This document shows, in pieces, positions 35,965 to 44,650 of a DNA stretch of 64,000 nucleotides. Numbering within the stretch: position 1 is the stretch's first letter; each line of letters starts with the position of its first letter. Source of the stretch: Nitrobacter sp035546855 (GTDB lineage Bacteria > Pseudomonadota > Alphaproteobacteria > Rhizobiales > Xanthobacteraceae). The position numbers and the translations under genes are program-made. The notes below the pieces were generated by a model. The model searched no databases. It was not told where the DNA came from and was given only the letters and a program-made list of their open reading frames with translations. The stretch is from assembly GCA_035546855.1 (NCBI GenBank), contig DASZVY010000040.1:1-64000 (forward strand), read 5' to 3'.

Positions 35965-38286
35965 ATGACGGATATCGCAGCGGACACACCGGCCAAGCCG
36001 CATAGCTCGCACTGGGGCGCCTTCACCGGACAATGGGTGAAGGACAAACTGGTGGTTCGTCCGCACCCCAACGATCCCGATCCGAATCCGATCCTCGACA
36101 ATTTTCCCGAAGCGCTTGCGCACAAGGCGCGAGTCACGCAGCCGATGGTGCGGCGCGGATGGCTGGAGCGCGGCCCCGGCAAGGATTCCCGGCGCGGCCG
36201 TGACGCGTTCGTGCCGATGGAATGGGATCGGGTGCTCGACCTGCTCGCCAGGGAACTCGTACGCGTGCGCGACAGCCATGGCCCGCGCGCGATCTTCGGC
36301 GGCTCCTACGGCTGGGCCAGCGCCGGACGCTTCAATCATGCGCAAAGCCAGATGCATCGCTTCCTCAACATCGCGATGGGCGGCTACGTGCGCTCGGTCA
36401 ACAGCTACAGCGCGGGCGCGTCGATGGTGGTGCTGCCGCACATCCTCGGCGGCTACGACGACGTCTCGCGGCGCAACGTAAGCTGGGACGAGATCGTCGC
36501 GCACACTGACATCGTGCTCGCCTTCGGCGGCATGGCGACGAAGAACTCGCGCATTGCGGCCGGAGGCATCAGCCGGCACACCGAACATCCGGACATGGTC
36601 GCGGCCAGCAAGCGCGGCGCTCGGTTCGTTCTCATCAGCCCGTTGCAGACCGATCTGCCGGACGAAGTGAACAACGAGTGGCTGCCGATCCGGCCGGGCA
36701 CCGACACGGCGCTGATGCTCGCGATCGCGCATACGCTGGTCGCGGACGGCACCCACGACCGCGACTTCCTCGCCACGCGCTGCACCGGCTGGCCGGTGTT
36801 CGAGGATTATCTGATGGGCCGCCGCGACGGCCAGCCCAAGAGTGCCGCATGGGCTTCGGACATCGTCGGCATCCCGGCCGGCGAGATCGAGGCGCTGGCG
36901 CGGCGGCTGCCGGGCAAACGCGTGCTGGTCGTGGTGTCGCATTCGCTGCAGCGCGCGGAGCATGGCGAGCAGCCGGTATGGATGGGCGCGGTGCTCGCCG
37001 CGATGCTCGGCCAGTTCGGCCTGCCCGGCGGCGGCTACAACTACGCGCTCGGCGCCATCGCCAATTACGGCCGGCGCATGAACGCGGTGCCGATCGCGGC
37101 GTTCCCGCAAGGCAGGAATCCGGTGAAGGAATTCATCCCGGTGGCGCGCATCGCCGACATGCTGCTCAATCCCGGCGCGCCGTTCGAGTACAACGGCGAG
37201 CGCCTCACCTATCCCGAGATCAAGCTGGTGTACTGGGCCGGCGGCAACCCGTTCCATCACCATCAGGACCTCAACCGGCTGCGCCGCGCGTTCGCCGAGC
37301 TCGATACGCTGGTGGTGCACGAGATCGGCTGGACCGCGACCGCGCGGCACGCCGACATCGTGCTGCCGTGCACGATGACGCTGGAGCGGGACGATATCGG
37401 CGGCGCGCCGACTGATCCGCTGATGATCGCCATGCACAAGCTGGCGGAACCGCACGGGCAGGCGCGCGACGACTACGCGATCTTCGCGGACCTCGCCGCG
37501 CGCGTCGGACACGGCGAGGCGTTCACGGAAGGGCGCACCAGCGCGCAATGGCTGCGTCACCTCTACAAGACGACGCAGGACGCGCTGGCCGCCAAGGGGC
37601 TGGACGCGCCCGATTTCGACGAATTCTGGCGACGCGGGGAACTGAAGCTCCCGCAATTGCCGCACGACGGCGGCATCATCCGCGCCTTCCGCGACGACCC
37701 CGACGGCCATCCGCTGCCGACGCCGAGCGGCAGGATCGAAATTCATTCGGAGACCATCGCAAGCTTTGGTTACGACGACTGCCCCGGACATCCGACATGG
37801 CTGCCGCCCGCCGATGCGGTGAGCGACGAACATCCTCTCCAGTTGGTCGCCAACCAGCCTGCAACGCGGCTGCACAGCCAGTTCGACTTCGGCGGACATT
37901 CGACCGCAATGAAGCATCGCGGCCGGGAAGTGGCGCGCATGCATCCCCTTGACGCGGCGGCGCGCGGCATCAAGGACGGCGACATCGTCAAGCTGTTCAA
38001 CGCGCGCGGCGCCTGCCTCGCCGCGATCGTCCTGACCGAGAAAATCCGGCAAGGCGTGATCCAGTTGCCGACCGGCGCCTGGTACGATCCGGAAGATCCC
38101 GAGGACGACAAGCCGTTGTGCGTTCACGGCAACCCGAACGTGCTGACCCGCGACGTCGGCACCTCAAGACTCGCGCAAGGCTGCAGCGGGCAACTGACCA
38201 CGGTTCAGGTCGAGCGCTTTACCGGCAACCTGCCGCCGATCCAGGCTTTCGATCCGCCGGTGGCGGCGGCGCGCTCACGCGGGTAA
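35965..38286 (+). CDS. BisC-type molybdopterin oxidoreductase
   Basis: This DMSO-reductase-family enzyme of 773 residues is most like biotin sulfoxide reductase BisC. It lacks a Tat signal and an N-terminal iron-sulphur Cys motif, so it is cytoplasmic. Near the start are SSHWGAFTG and GGSYGWASAGRFNHAQ, with Ser119 at the molybdenum-ligand position; later come the cofactor-binding segments MATKNSRIA, LPIRPGTDTALMLA, WAGGNPFHHHQDL and the C-terminal GVIQLPTGAWYDP. Family members reduce S- or N-oxides such as methionine or biotin sulfoxide. I start at the ATG at 35965 (MTDIAADTP); upstream in-frame codons belong to the repeat. Whether it serves the cluster before it is unclear. Confidence 0.9.
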   Translation: MTDIAADTPAKPHSSHWGAFTGQWVKDKLVVRPHPNDPDPNPILDNFPEALAHKARVTQPMVRRGWLERGPGKDSRRGRDAFVPMEWDRVLDLLARELVRVRDSHGPRAIFGGSYGWASAGRFNHAQSQMHRFLNIAMGGYVRSVNSYSAGASMVVLPHILGGYDDVSRRNVSWDEIVAHTDIVLAFGGMATKNSRIAAGGISRHTEHPDMVAASKRGARFVLISPLQTDLPDEVNNEWLPIRPGTDTALMLAIAHTLVADGTHDRDFLATRCTGWPVFEDYLMGRRDGQPKSAAWASDIVGIPAGEIEALARRLPGKRVLVVVSHSLQRAEHGEQPVWMGAVLAAMLGQFGLPGGGYNYALGAIANYGRRMNAVPIAAFPQGRNPVKEFIPVARIADMLLNPGAPFEYNGERLTYPEIKLVYWAGGNPFHHHQDLNRLRRAFAELDTLVVHEIGWTATARHADIVLPCTMTLERDDIGGAPTDPLMIAMHKLAEPHGQARDDYAIFADLAARVGHGEAFTEGRTSAQWLRHLYKTTQDALAAKGLDAPDFDEFWRRGELKLPQLPHDGGIIRAFRDDPDGHPLPTPSGRIEIHSETIASFGYDDCPGHPTWLPPADAVSDEHPLQLVANQPATRLHSQFDFGGHSTAMKHRGREVARMHPLDAAARGIKDGDIVKLFNARGACLAAIVLTEKIRQGVIQLPTGAWYDPEDPEDDKPLCVHGNPNVLTRDVGTSRLAQGCSGQLTTVQVERFTGNLPPIQAFDPPVAAARSRG

Positions 38287-38310
38287 TTTGAGGTTGCGAA
38301 CGTTTCCACT

Positions 38311-38399
38311 CGTCATGGCCGGATTTATTCCGGCCATCCACGTCTGACGACATCGAAGCGAGAAAGACGTGGATGCCCGTGACAAGCACGGGCATGACG
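38311..38399. repeat. Intergenic palindrome family 2, copy B
   Basis: CGTCATGGCCGG at the left and the partly diverged GGGCATGACG at the right enclose the same inner stem ATCCACGTCT / AGACGTGGAT as in copy A. The right sub-hairpin has changed to GCCCGTG-acaag-CACGGGC, still self-complementary. Confidence 0.9.
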
Positions 38400-38434
38400 G
38401 ATGGGAGTTCCGGCGCCCGCCCTGCGGCGAACCA

Positions 38435-39232
38435 TTACTCCTTTGAGAACTCCTCGCGCATCTTCGCCTGGATCTTGGCCATGCCGCCGATCCAGCGGTC
38501 GTAGTTCTCGGTCTTCTTGCGCATGTAGCCGAGCACCTGCGGATGCGGCAGGATCAGGAAGCGCTCCTCGGCGATGCCCTGCAACGCATCCTTCGCCACC
38601 TGCTCCGGCGCGAGGTCGCCGTCGCCGGATTGCGGGCCCTTGGGAATGGAGCGCAGCATGTTGGTATCGACGCCCTGCGGGCACAGGATCGAGACGCGGA
38701 TGTTGTGCGCCTTGTGGGAGATTGCGAGGCTCTCGGCAAAGCCCACCGCCGCGTGCTTGGTCGTCGAATAGGCCGGGCTGCCGACCTGCGAGAGCAGACC
38801 GGCCGCCGAGATCGTGTTGAGGAAATAGCCGCCGCCCCGCGCCTTCATGCGCGGCACCAGATGCCGCGCCGCGTAGACGTGGGCCATCACGTGAATCGCC
38901 CAGCTCCGCGACCACGGCTCGTCCGATGTGCCGCCGGCGTTCTCCGACATCGGATCGAAGCCGCCGCCGATCCCGGCGTTGGAGCAGAACAGGTCGATCG
39001 GCCCGAACTGCCGCTCGGTCTCCTCGATGACGTGCAGAATGTCCTTTTCCTGCCCGACGTCGCACTTGAAGGCCGCACCATCGACCGCATGCGCCACGGC
39101 GCGCGCATTGGCGGCATCCATGTCGGCGACGATGACCTTGGCCGCGCCCGCCTGATGAAAAGTCTCGCACAGCGCCTTGCCGATGCCGTTGGCGCCGCCG
39201 GTGACAACCACGACCTTGCCGGTGACCTGCAT
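38435..39232 (-). CDS. Short-chain dehydrogenase/reductase
   Basis: The 265-residue NAD(P)-dependent oxidoreductase has the Rossmann motif VVTGGANGIGKAL, the acidic residue in IVADMDAAN that favours NAD, the NAG motif in LFCSNAGIGGG, and the catalytic Ser, Tyr and Lys in NTISAAGLLSQVGSPAYSTTKHA. The start at 39232 has GGAGGG 5-10 bp upstream. The frame is open for 79 more codons, which are Arg/Cys-rich and overlap the next gene's end. The substrate is unknown; it could be an alcohol from the P450 cluster (speculative). Confidence 0.92.
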   Translation of the reverse strand: MQVTGKVVVVTGGANGIGKALCETFHQAGAAKVIVADMDAANARAVAHAVDGAAFKCDVGQEKDILHVIEETERQFGPIDLFCSNAGIGGGFDPMSENAGGTSDEPWSRSWAIHVMAHVYAARHLVPRMKARGGGYFLNTISAAGLLSQVGSPAYSTTKHAAVGFAESLAISHKAHNIRVSILCPQGVDTNMLRSIPKGPQSGDGDLAPEQVAKDALQGIAEERFLILPHPQVLGYMRKKTENYDRWIGGMAKIQAKMREEFSKE

Positions 39233-39258
39233 CGTTCCCTCCGCGTTCGTTTGGTAGC

Positions 39259-39954
39259 TCAGGCCAGAATAAGGTCGAGTACCGCGGTATAATGACAGGC
39301 CGCGCCGAGCAGCACAAACGCATGCCAGATCGCATTCTGGAAGCGCAGTGTCCGCCACGCATGAAAGACGACGCCGAAGCTGTAGAGCGCGCCGCCTGCA
39401 ACCACGAACCAGAGCGCCATCGCCGGCAACGCCGCGGCCACGGAGTCGTGGATCATGAAGCCGCTCCACCCCATCGCCAGATAGAGGACGATCGACAGCC
39501 GATCGAACCGCCCGGGCAGCACCAGCTTGAACACGATCCCGACGATCGCCACCAGCCAGACTCCGGCCAACAGCGCGACCGCGACCGGATTATCCTTCAC
39601 CTGCATGATGAACGGCGTATAGGTCGCGGCGATCAGAACGTAGATCGCCGAATGATCGAAGCGGCGCAGCAGCCACTTGCGCGGCGACACCGGCCACAGA
39701 TTGTAGACGGCCGACAGCACCAGCATGGTCATCAGGCCGACGACATAGACCGACACCACCGCGACGTCGAACCCGGTCGCATAAACGGCGGTCAGGACGA
39801 TCAGCACGGTGGCCGCGATCAGCCCGAGCAACACGCCAAGCATATGAACGACGCCGTCGGCGATCAGCTCGGCGCGGTCGTAATTCCATTTCACGGCGCC
39901 GGCGATGGCCTGCGCGGGATGGGACGCCAGTTGTTTCAACCTGAACAACGTCAT
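39259..39954 (-). CDS. Hemolysin III family membrane protein (PAQR-like)
   Basis: The 231-residue protein has seven predicted hydrophobic segments and the metal-binding residues of the PAQR/hemolysin III superfamily: ADGVVHMLGV in the first helix, RRFDHSAIYVLIAATYTPF in the middle, and AIWHAFVLLGAACHY at the end, each providing His. Despite the family name, bacterial members are not shown to be toxins in such organisms; a role in membrane lipid handling is proposed for the superfamily. It precedes the SDR gene by 26 bp on the same strand, so they may be co-transcribed. Confidence 0.9.
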   Translation of the reverse strand: MTLFRLKQLASHPAQAIAGAVKWNYDRAELIADGVVHMLGVLLGLIAATVLIVLTAVYATGFDVAVVSVYVVGLMTMLVLSAVYNLWPVSPRKWLLRRFDHSAIYVLIAATYTPFIMQVKDNPVAVALLAGVWLVAIVGIVFKLVLPGRFDRLSIVLYLAMGWSGFMIHDSVAAALPAMALWFVVAGGALYSFGVVFHAWRTLRFQNAIWHAFVLLGAACHYTAVLDLILA

Positions 39955-40156
39955 TAAACCAATCCGACCGTCGGTCTCGATGCTCCCGATGCTGTCCTGA
40001 AAGCGTTAAATCATAGCCAATTCATGGTCAACGAAAGCACCGCGGCGCAGCCCCTCACAAATCCTGTCACTGCTGAAACTTGAATTTCCGCAATCTAATC
40101 GCCACCTTTTCGTGACGTTTGCGTCACCGGTCCGCCCTCTCGCCCCGCCCCGCCCC

Positions 40157-41626
40157 ATGGCTCTCACTTTCTCCGACATCGTTGAAGAGGCGCGGCTGTC
40201 GGCACGCGCGCTGCTCGACTATGGCGACGGTTTTTTCAACCCGACCGTCCGGCTCGGCGTGACGGGCCTCTCGCGCGCGGGCAAAACGGTTTTCATCACG
40301 GCGCTGATCCATGGATTGTCGCGCGGCGGCCGTTTTCCGGTGTTCGAGTCGCTCGCCACCGGAAGGATCGCCCGGGCGCGGCTCGCCCCGCAGCCCGACG
40401 ATGCGGTGCCACGCTTCAACTACGAAAGCCACGTCCGCACCCTCGTCCGGGACCGGCAATGGCCCCATTCGACCGTCGACATCAGCGAACTGCGCCTCGT
40501 CATCGATTACCAGCGGCAAAATGGCGCGGACCGGACACTGACCCTCGACATCGTCGACTATCCCGGCGAATGGCTGCTCGACCTGCCGCTGCTCACGAAA
40601 AGCTATGAGGAATGGTCGGCCGAAAGCCTCGCGCTGTCGCGCCAGCCGGTCCGCGCGCCGCTGGCCGAAACCTGGCACGCGCATCTCGCAACGTTGCAGC
40701 CTGAAGGCCGCGAGGACGAGCAGGCGACGCTGGCGACTGCAAAACTGTTCACCGACTATCTGCGCGCCTGCCGCGACGAGCGCTTCGCCATGAGCCTCTT
40801 GCCGCCCGGACGCTTCCTGATGCCGGGCAACCTCGCGGGCTCGCCGGCCCTGACCTTCGCACCGCTCGACCTGCCGGCCGACCGCACCGCGCCGGAGGGG
40901 TCGCTGTGGGCCATGATGCGGCGGCGCTACGAGGCCTACAAGGATGTCGTGGTGCGTCCGTTCTTTCGCGATCACTTCGCGCGGCTCGACCGCCAGATCG
41001 TGCTGGTCGACGCGCTTGCGGCCTTCAATGCCGGGCCGGAAGCGCTGCGCGATCTCGAAGCCGCGCTCGCCGGCATTCTGGATTGCTTCCGGATCGGACG
41101 TGGCACATTCCTCAGTGCGCTGTTCCGGCCGCGCATCGACCGCATCCTGTTCGCGGCGACCAAGGCGGACCATCTGCACCATACCAGTCACGACCGGCTC
41201 GAGGCCATCCTGCGGCGGCTGGTGGAGCGCGCGGCCGCGCGGGCTGAAGTCTCCGGGGCCACGATCGACGTGGTAGCGCTGGCCGCCGTCCGCGCCACCC
41301 GCGAAGCGCAGGTGCAGCGCGGCCGCGAGACGCTGCCGTCGATCCTCGGCATGCCGATCGCCGGCGAAGTCGCCAACGGCGAGACCTTCGACGGCAACAC
41401 CGAGGTCGCGACGTTTCCCGGCGACCTGCCGACCGATCTCGACGGCCTTTTCACAAGCGGCGGCTCCTTCCGCGGACTGACAGCGGGGGCCGCCGACAGC
41501 GCTGATTACCGTTTCCTGCGGTTTCGCCCGCCGCTCCTGGCCGAGGGCGATACCGCCGACCCGGCGCTGCCTCATATCCGCCTCGACCGTGCGCTCCAGT
41601 TCCTGATCGGAGATCGACTGCAATGA
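40157..41626 (+). CDS. ycjX: YcjX-family GTPase-like protein
   Basis: This predicted P-loop protein of 489 residues belongs to the DUF463/YcjX family. The Walker A motif is VTGLSRAGKTVFI, and LTLDIVDYPGEWLLDLP corresponds to the Walker B/G3 region (DYPGE). The start is uncertain: the frame also has a GTG at 40112 giving 15 more residues, and neither has a good ribosome site; I choose the ATG at 40157 (MALTFSDIVEEAR). It overlaps ycjF by 4 bp (ATGA). In Escherichia coli ycjX and ycjF lie together in the phage-shock sigma-54 regulon, but no pspF or pspA is here. Confidence 0.85.
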   Translation: MALTFSDIVEEARLSARALLDYGDGFFNPTVRLGVTGLSRAGKTVFITALIHGLSRGGRFPVFESLATGRIARARLAPQPDDAVPRFNYESHVRTLVRDRQWPHSTVDISELRLVIDYQRQNGADRTLTLDIVDYPGEWLLDLPLLTKSYEEWSAESLALSRQPVRAPLAETWHAHLATLQPEGREDEQATLATAKLFTDYLRACRDERFAMSLLPPGRFLMPGNLAGSPALTFAPLDLPADRTAPEGSLWAMMRRRYEAYKDVVVRPFFRDHFARLDRQIVLVDALAAFNAGPEALRDLEAALAGILDCFRIGRGTFLSALFRPRIDRILFAATKADHLHHTSHDRLEAILRRLVERAAARAEVSGATIDVVALAAVRATREAQVQRGRETLPSILGMPIAGEVANGETFDGNTEVATFPGDLPTDLDGLFTSGGSFRGLTAGAADSADYRFLRFRPPLLAEGDTADPALPHIRLDRALQFLIGDRLQ

Positions 41627-42654
41627 GCGAGCGATCCGGCCCGCGCCGCCCCGCCACCTTCAAGCTCGACGACCCCGACGTGGTCGTGATGGAGCCCGAC
41701 GACGAGATCGGCCGTCTCGCGCGCGGCGCCATCCGCATCACGCCGGAAGCCGATGCCTCGTCGCTGCCGGTCCCCATCGAGGAGCCACCAATACCGGCGC
41801 GGAAGGGATTTCGCTGGGGCACGCTGTTCTGGGGATCGCTGGCGGGATTGGTGGCGCTCGGCACCAGCCTCGGCGTCGTCAGGCTGATCGACGACCTGTT
41901 CGCGCGCAGCGAGGGACTGGGCTTTCTCGGGCTGGCGCTGGCGGCGCTGTTCGTGCTCGCCTCGGCGGTGATCGCCGTCCGCGAAATCGCGAGCCTCGTC
42001 CGCCTCGCCACCATCGAGGACCTGCATCGGCGGGCGCTCGCCGCGATCGAGTCCGACGACCGCTCGCAAGCCGATGCGGTGGTGCGCGATCTCGTCAAGC
42101 TCGCGCACCGGAATCCGCATCTCGCGCGGGCGCGCGCGGCGCTACGGAGCCATGGCGCCGACATCATCGACGGCGCCGACATGGTGCGGCTGGCCGAACG
42201 GGAATTGATGACCCCGCTCGATCAGGAAGCGCGGCGGCTGGTGTCGGTCGCCGCGCAACGCGTGTCCATCGTCACCGCCGTCAGTCCCCGCGCCGTGGTG
42301 GACGTGCTGTTCGTGTTCGCCGCGGCGCTGCGACTGGTTCGCCAACTGGCGCATCTCTACGGCGGCCGGCCCGGCGCGCTCGGCATGATCCGCCTGATGC
42401 GTCAGGTCATTGCACACCTCGCCATCACCGGCGGCATGGCGGCAAGCGACAGCCTGATCCAGCAGGTGCTGGGCCACGGCCTCGCCGCAAAACTCTCCCA
42501 GCGTCTCGGCGAGGGGATGTTGAATGGACTCTTGACCGCGCGCCTCGGCCTCGCGGCCATCGACGTCACCCGGCCGCTGCCGTTCACAGCGCTGCCGCGG
42601 CCGGCACTGACCGATCTCGCGCGGGACCTGATCCGCAAGCGGGAGGACGAGTGA
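41623..42654 (+). CDS. ycjF: YcjF-family membrane protein (DUF697)
   Basis: The 343-residue inner-membrane protein has two adjacent transmembrane helices (about residues 65-120, with LFWGSLAGLVALGTSLGVVRLI and LGLALAALFVLASAVIAV) and a C-terminal domain with further hydrophobic helices typical of TIGR01620/DUF697. It begins in an ATGA overlap with ycjX and so is translationally coupled. The pair is widely conserved in Proteobacteria with poorly defined function, probably in envelope stress. Confidence 0.87.
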   Translation: MSERSGPRRPATFKLDDPDVVVMEPDDEIGRLARGAIRITPEADASSLPVPIEEPPIPARKGFRWGTLFWGSLAGLVALGTSLGVVRLIDDLFARSEGLGFLGLALAALFVLASAVIAVREIASLVRLATIEDLHRRALAAIESDDRSQADAVVRDLVKLAHRNPHLARARAALRSHGADIIDGADMVRLAERELMTPLDQEARRLVSVAAQRVSIVTAVSPRAVVDVLFVFAAALRLVRQLAHLYGGRPGALGMIRLMRQVIAHLAITGGMAASDSLIQQVLGHGLAAKLSQRLGEGMLNGLLTARLGLAAIDVTRPLPFTALPRPALTDLARDLIRKREDE

Positions 42655-42703
42655 TCTATCGCCCATCCATATTTCGATGGTGCGCTTCGCGAAGCACTGC
42701 GCG

Positions 42704-42826
42704 CTCCCTCTCCCGCCTGCGGGGGAGGGTTGGGGAGGGGGTAAAAGGACCGACAAGTAAAGAGCCCCCACCCGACCGGCATCGCTGCGCTTTGCCGGTC
42801 GACCTCCCCCGCAAGCGGGAGAGGTT
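42704..42826. repeat. GC-rich intergenic palindrome (CTCCCTCTCCCGC family)
   Basis: CTCCCTCTCCCGC with GCGGGGGAGGG at the left and CCTCCCCCGC with GCGGGAGAGG at the right form nested complementary arms, separated by GACCGGCATCG-type inner hairpins. Elements of this composition recur between genes in Bradyrhizobium-like genomes. It fills most of the gap between convergent ycjF and the glycosyltransferase, where it might also stop transcription. Confidence 0.8.
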
Positions 42827-42845
42827 AAAAAGCGAACATTGCGAT

Positions 42846-44453
42846 TCAATGCCTATTTGAAGCCATCATCATGCGATCCGCTTCACCACCCGCGAGGCGC
42901 GGCCATTTGTAGAGCGGCGAGTCCGGCGGCGGCGACAGTTCGGGCGTCCAGCCCGTCAGCGTCTCCAGCACGTAGGTATCGAACACCCTGCCCCGCCAGG
43001 TGCGCTCGACCCGGTCGACCGGCGTCAGCACCGCGGAGGTTGCCGCGAGAGCCGATGCGCCCGTGCCTTCGCGGGCGACGTACAGCCCGGGGTGGCCGGC
43101 CACCTTGCTCATGTCGGGACTACGGAAGCCCATGAAGCGGCTGCGCTCGTTGACCTGAATCACCGGGACGCGGCTTCCCAGATGCCAGCGCAGCATCGCA
43201 TAGGTGCGATAGTCGGTCGTTGCGATCCAGGTGGCACCGGTGCGTTTCATGTCCGCGTCAGCACGTGCCGCAAGCTGGTCATACCCTGCTTCGGCGCCGA
43301 TCGGATCCATTTTGCCCAGAAAATCCCACGGGCTCGCGACGTAGTAGAGAAAGACAATGCCGACGAGCGTCATCCCGGAGACGATGGCCGTTCGCGCCCA
43401 GAAGCGTGACGAACGAACCAGCCGCGCCGACCATTCTTCCTCGCGGAGTCTTGCGAGGTTGATGGCGGCGGCGGCAAATCCCAGCGGCCAAAGGAACATC
43501 GGCCAGGTGTCGCCCACCCGCAGCGTCAGCGACTTCCAGAGAAAGTAGCAGAACGGCACCAGCACGGCGGTCGACAGCAGCACGGCGACCGGCTCCCGCA
43601 TCCGGTACCCGCGCCAGGCCGTCATGACGACGCCGGTAAGGGCCACCGGAAGCAGCACCGGCCCGACCTGGCCGAACTGCAGCCCAAGGTAGTCGCCGAA
43701 CGTCCGCAAGGAGAAGCTGTGCTCCGCCTCGGCACGAACGAACTGAAACCGGAACGAGGCCCAGTCGTGGCCCGCGTTCCAGATCAGCACGGGCGAGAAC
43801 ACCGCAGCCGCAATGACCAGCGCCGCCCACGGATACGGGCTGAACAGCCAGCGCCGGCGCCAATCCGGCACCACGATGAAGGCCGCGACCGCGGGGACGA
43901 GCATCAACGCCGTCAATTTCGACAGCAGTCCCAGTCCGGCGAAGACGCCGGCGGCGAGCCACCACCGCCCGTCGCCGCTCTCCGTCAGCCGCACCAGCGA
44001 CCATGCCATCGCGATCTCGAACGGGATCAGCGCGACATCGGGCGCGACCTTCGCCATCAGCAGCCCATAATAGAGCGCGGCTTCCATCATCAGCACCGCG
44101 ACGATCGCGGCGCGGATATCGCGCGTGACGCGGCGGACGATATCGGCGAGCAGCAGCTCCGAGACAAGCATCGCCAGGATGCCGGCGAATCTTGCGCCGA
44201 AACTCGTATCGCCGAATATCGCCGTGCCGAAACGGATGAACCACGCGATCATCGGCGGATGGTCGAGGAACGACAGCGCGCCTTCTTTCGACCAGGTCCA
44301 GTAGTAGGCCTCGTCCGTCCGCAGATCGAGCGTCGCGGCAAAGACGCACCGCATGACAGTGAAGGCCGCGACCGCGAGCGCGGCCCACAGCAGCAGGCGG
44401 ACCGCTGAACGATCCGGCTTCATGGTTCGCGGGTTTGGGTGGACAGCGCTCAT
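42846..44453 (-). CDS. GT39/ArnT-like membrane glycosyltransferase
   Basis: The protein of about 535 residues has 10-12 hydrophobic segments and the catalytic first-loop motif DLRTDEAYYWTWSKEGAL followed by FLDHPPMIAWFIR. The acidic DE and the HPP are the hallmark of the PMT/ArnT superfamily, which transfers a sugar from polyprenyl phosphate to lipid or protein at the periplasmic face. A soluble C-terminal domain of about 130 residues follows. The start could be the ATG at 44453 or at 44423; neither has a good ribosome site. The acceptor is unknown; hopanoid or lipid A glycosylation is possible in this group. Confidence 0.85.
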   Translation of the reverse strand: MSAVHPNPRTMKPDRSAVRLLLWAALAVAAFTVMRCVFAATLDLRTDEAYYWTWSKEGALSFLDHPPMIAWFIRFGTAIFGDTSFGARFAGILAMLVSELLLADIVRRVTRDIRAAIVAVLMMEAALYYGLLMAKVAPDVALIPFEIAMAWSLVRLTESGDGRWWLAAGVFAGLGLLSKLTALMLVPAVAAFIVVPDWRRRWLFSPYPWAALVIAAAVFSPVLIWNAGHDWASFRFQFVRAEAEHSFSLRTFGDYLGLQFGQVGPVLLPVALTGVVMTAWRGYRMREPVAVLLSTAVLVPFCYFLWKSLTLRVGDTWPMFLWPLGFAAAAINLARLREEEWSARLVRSSRFWARTAIVSGMTLVGIVFLYYVASPWDFLGKMDPIGAEAGYDQLAARADADMKRTGATWIATTDYRTYAMLRWHLGSRVPVIQVNERSRFMGFRSPDMSKVAGHPGLYVAREGTGASALAATSAVLTPVDRVERTWRGRVFDTYVLETLTGWTPELSPPPDSPLYKWPRLAGGEADRMMMASNRH

Positions 44454-44650
44454 TGTCAGGGCTGAAGAACAGGCGCCGCCTGCATTTTCGACAATCCTCC
44501 GGTCGATGACGTGGCGCTTTTCGACCACCACCCCCACGGTGTCAATGCACTCATGCGAACCGGACTGACACCGGTTGGATCAAAACGGGCCATGGCGCCC
44601 GCAATGATCCGCCGGTAACATCGGCAGCGAAACGGCGATTTCATCCAGTC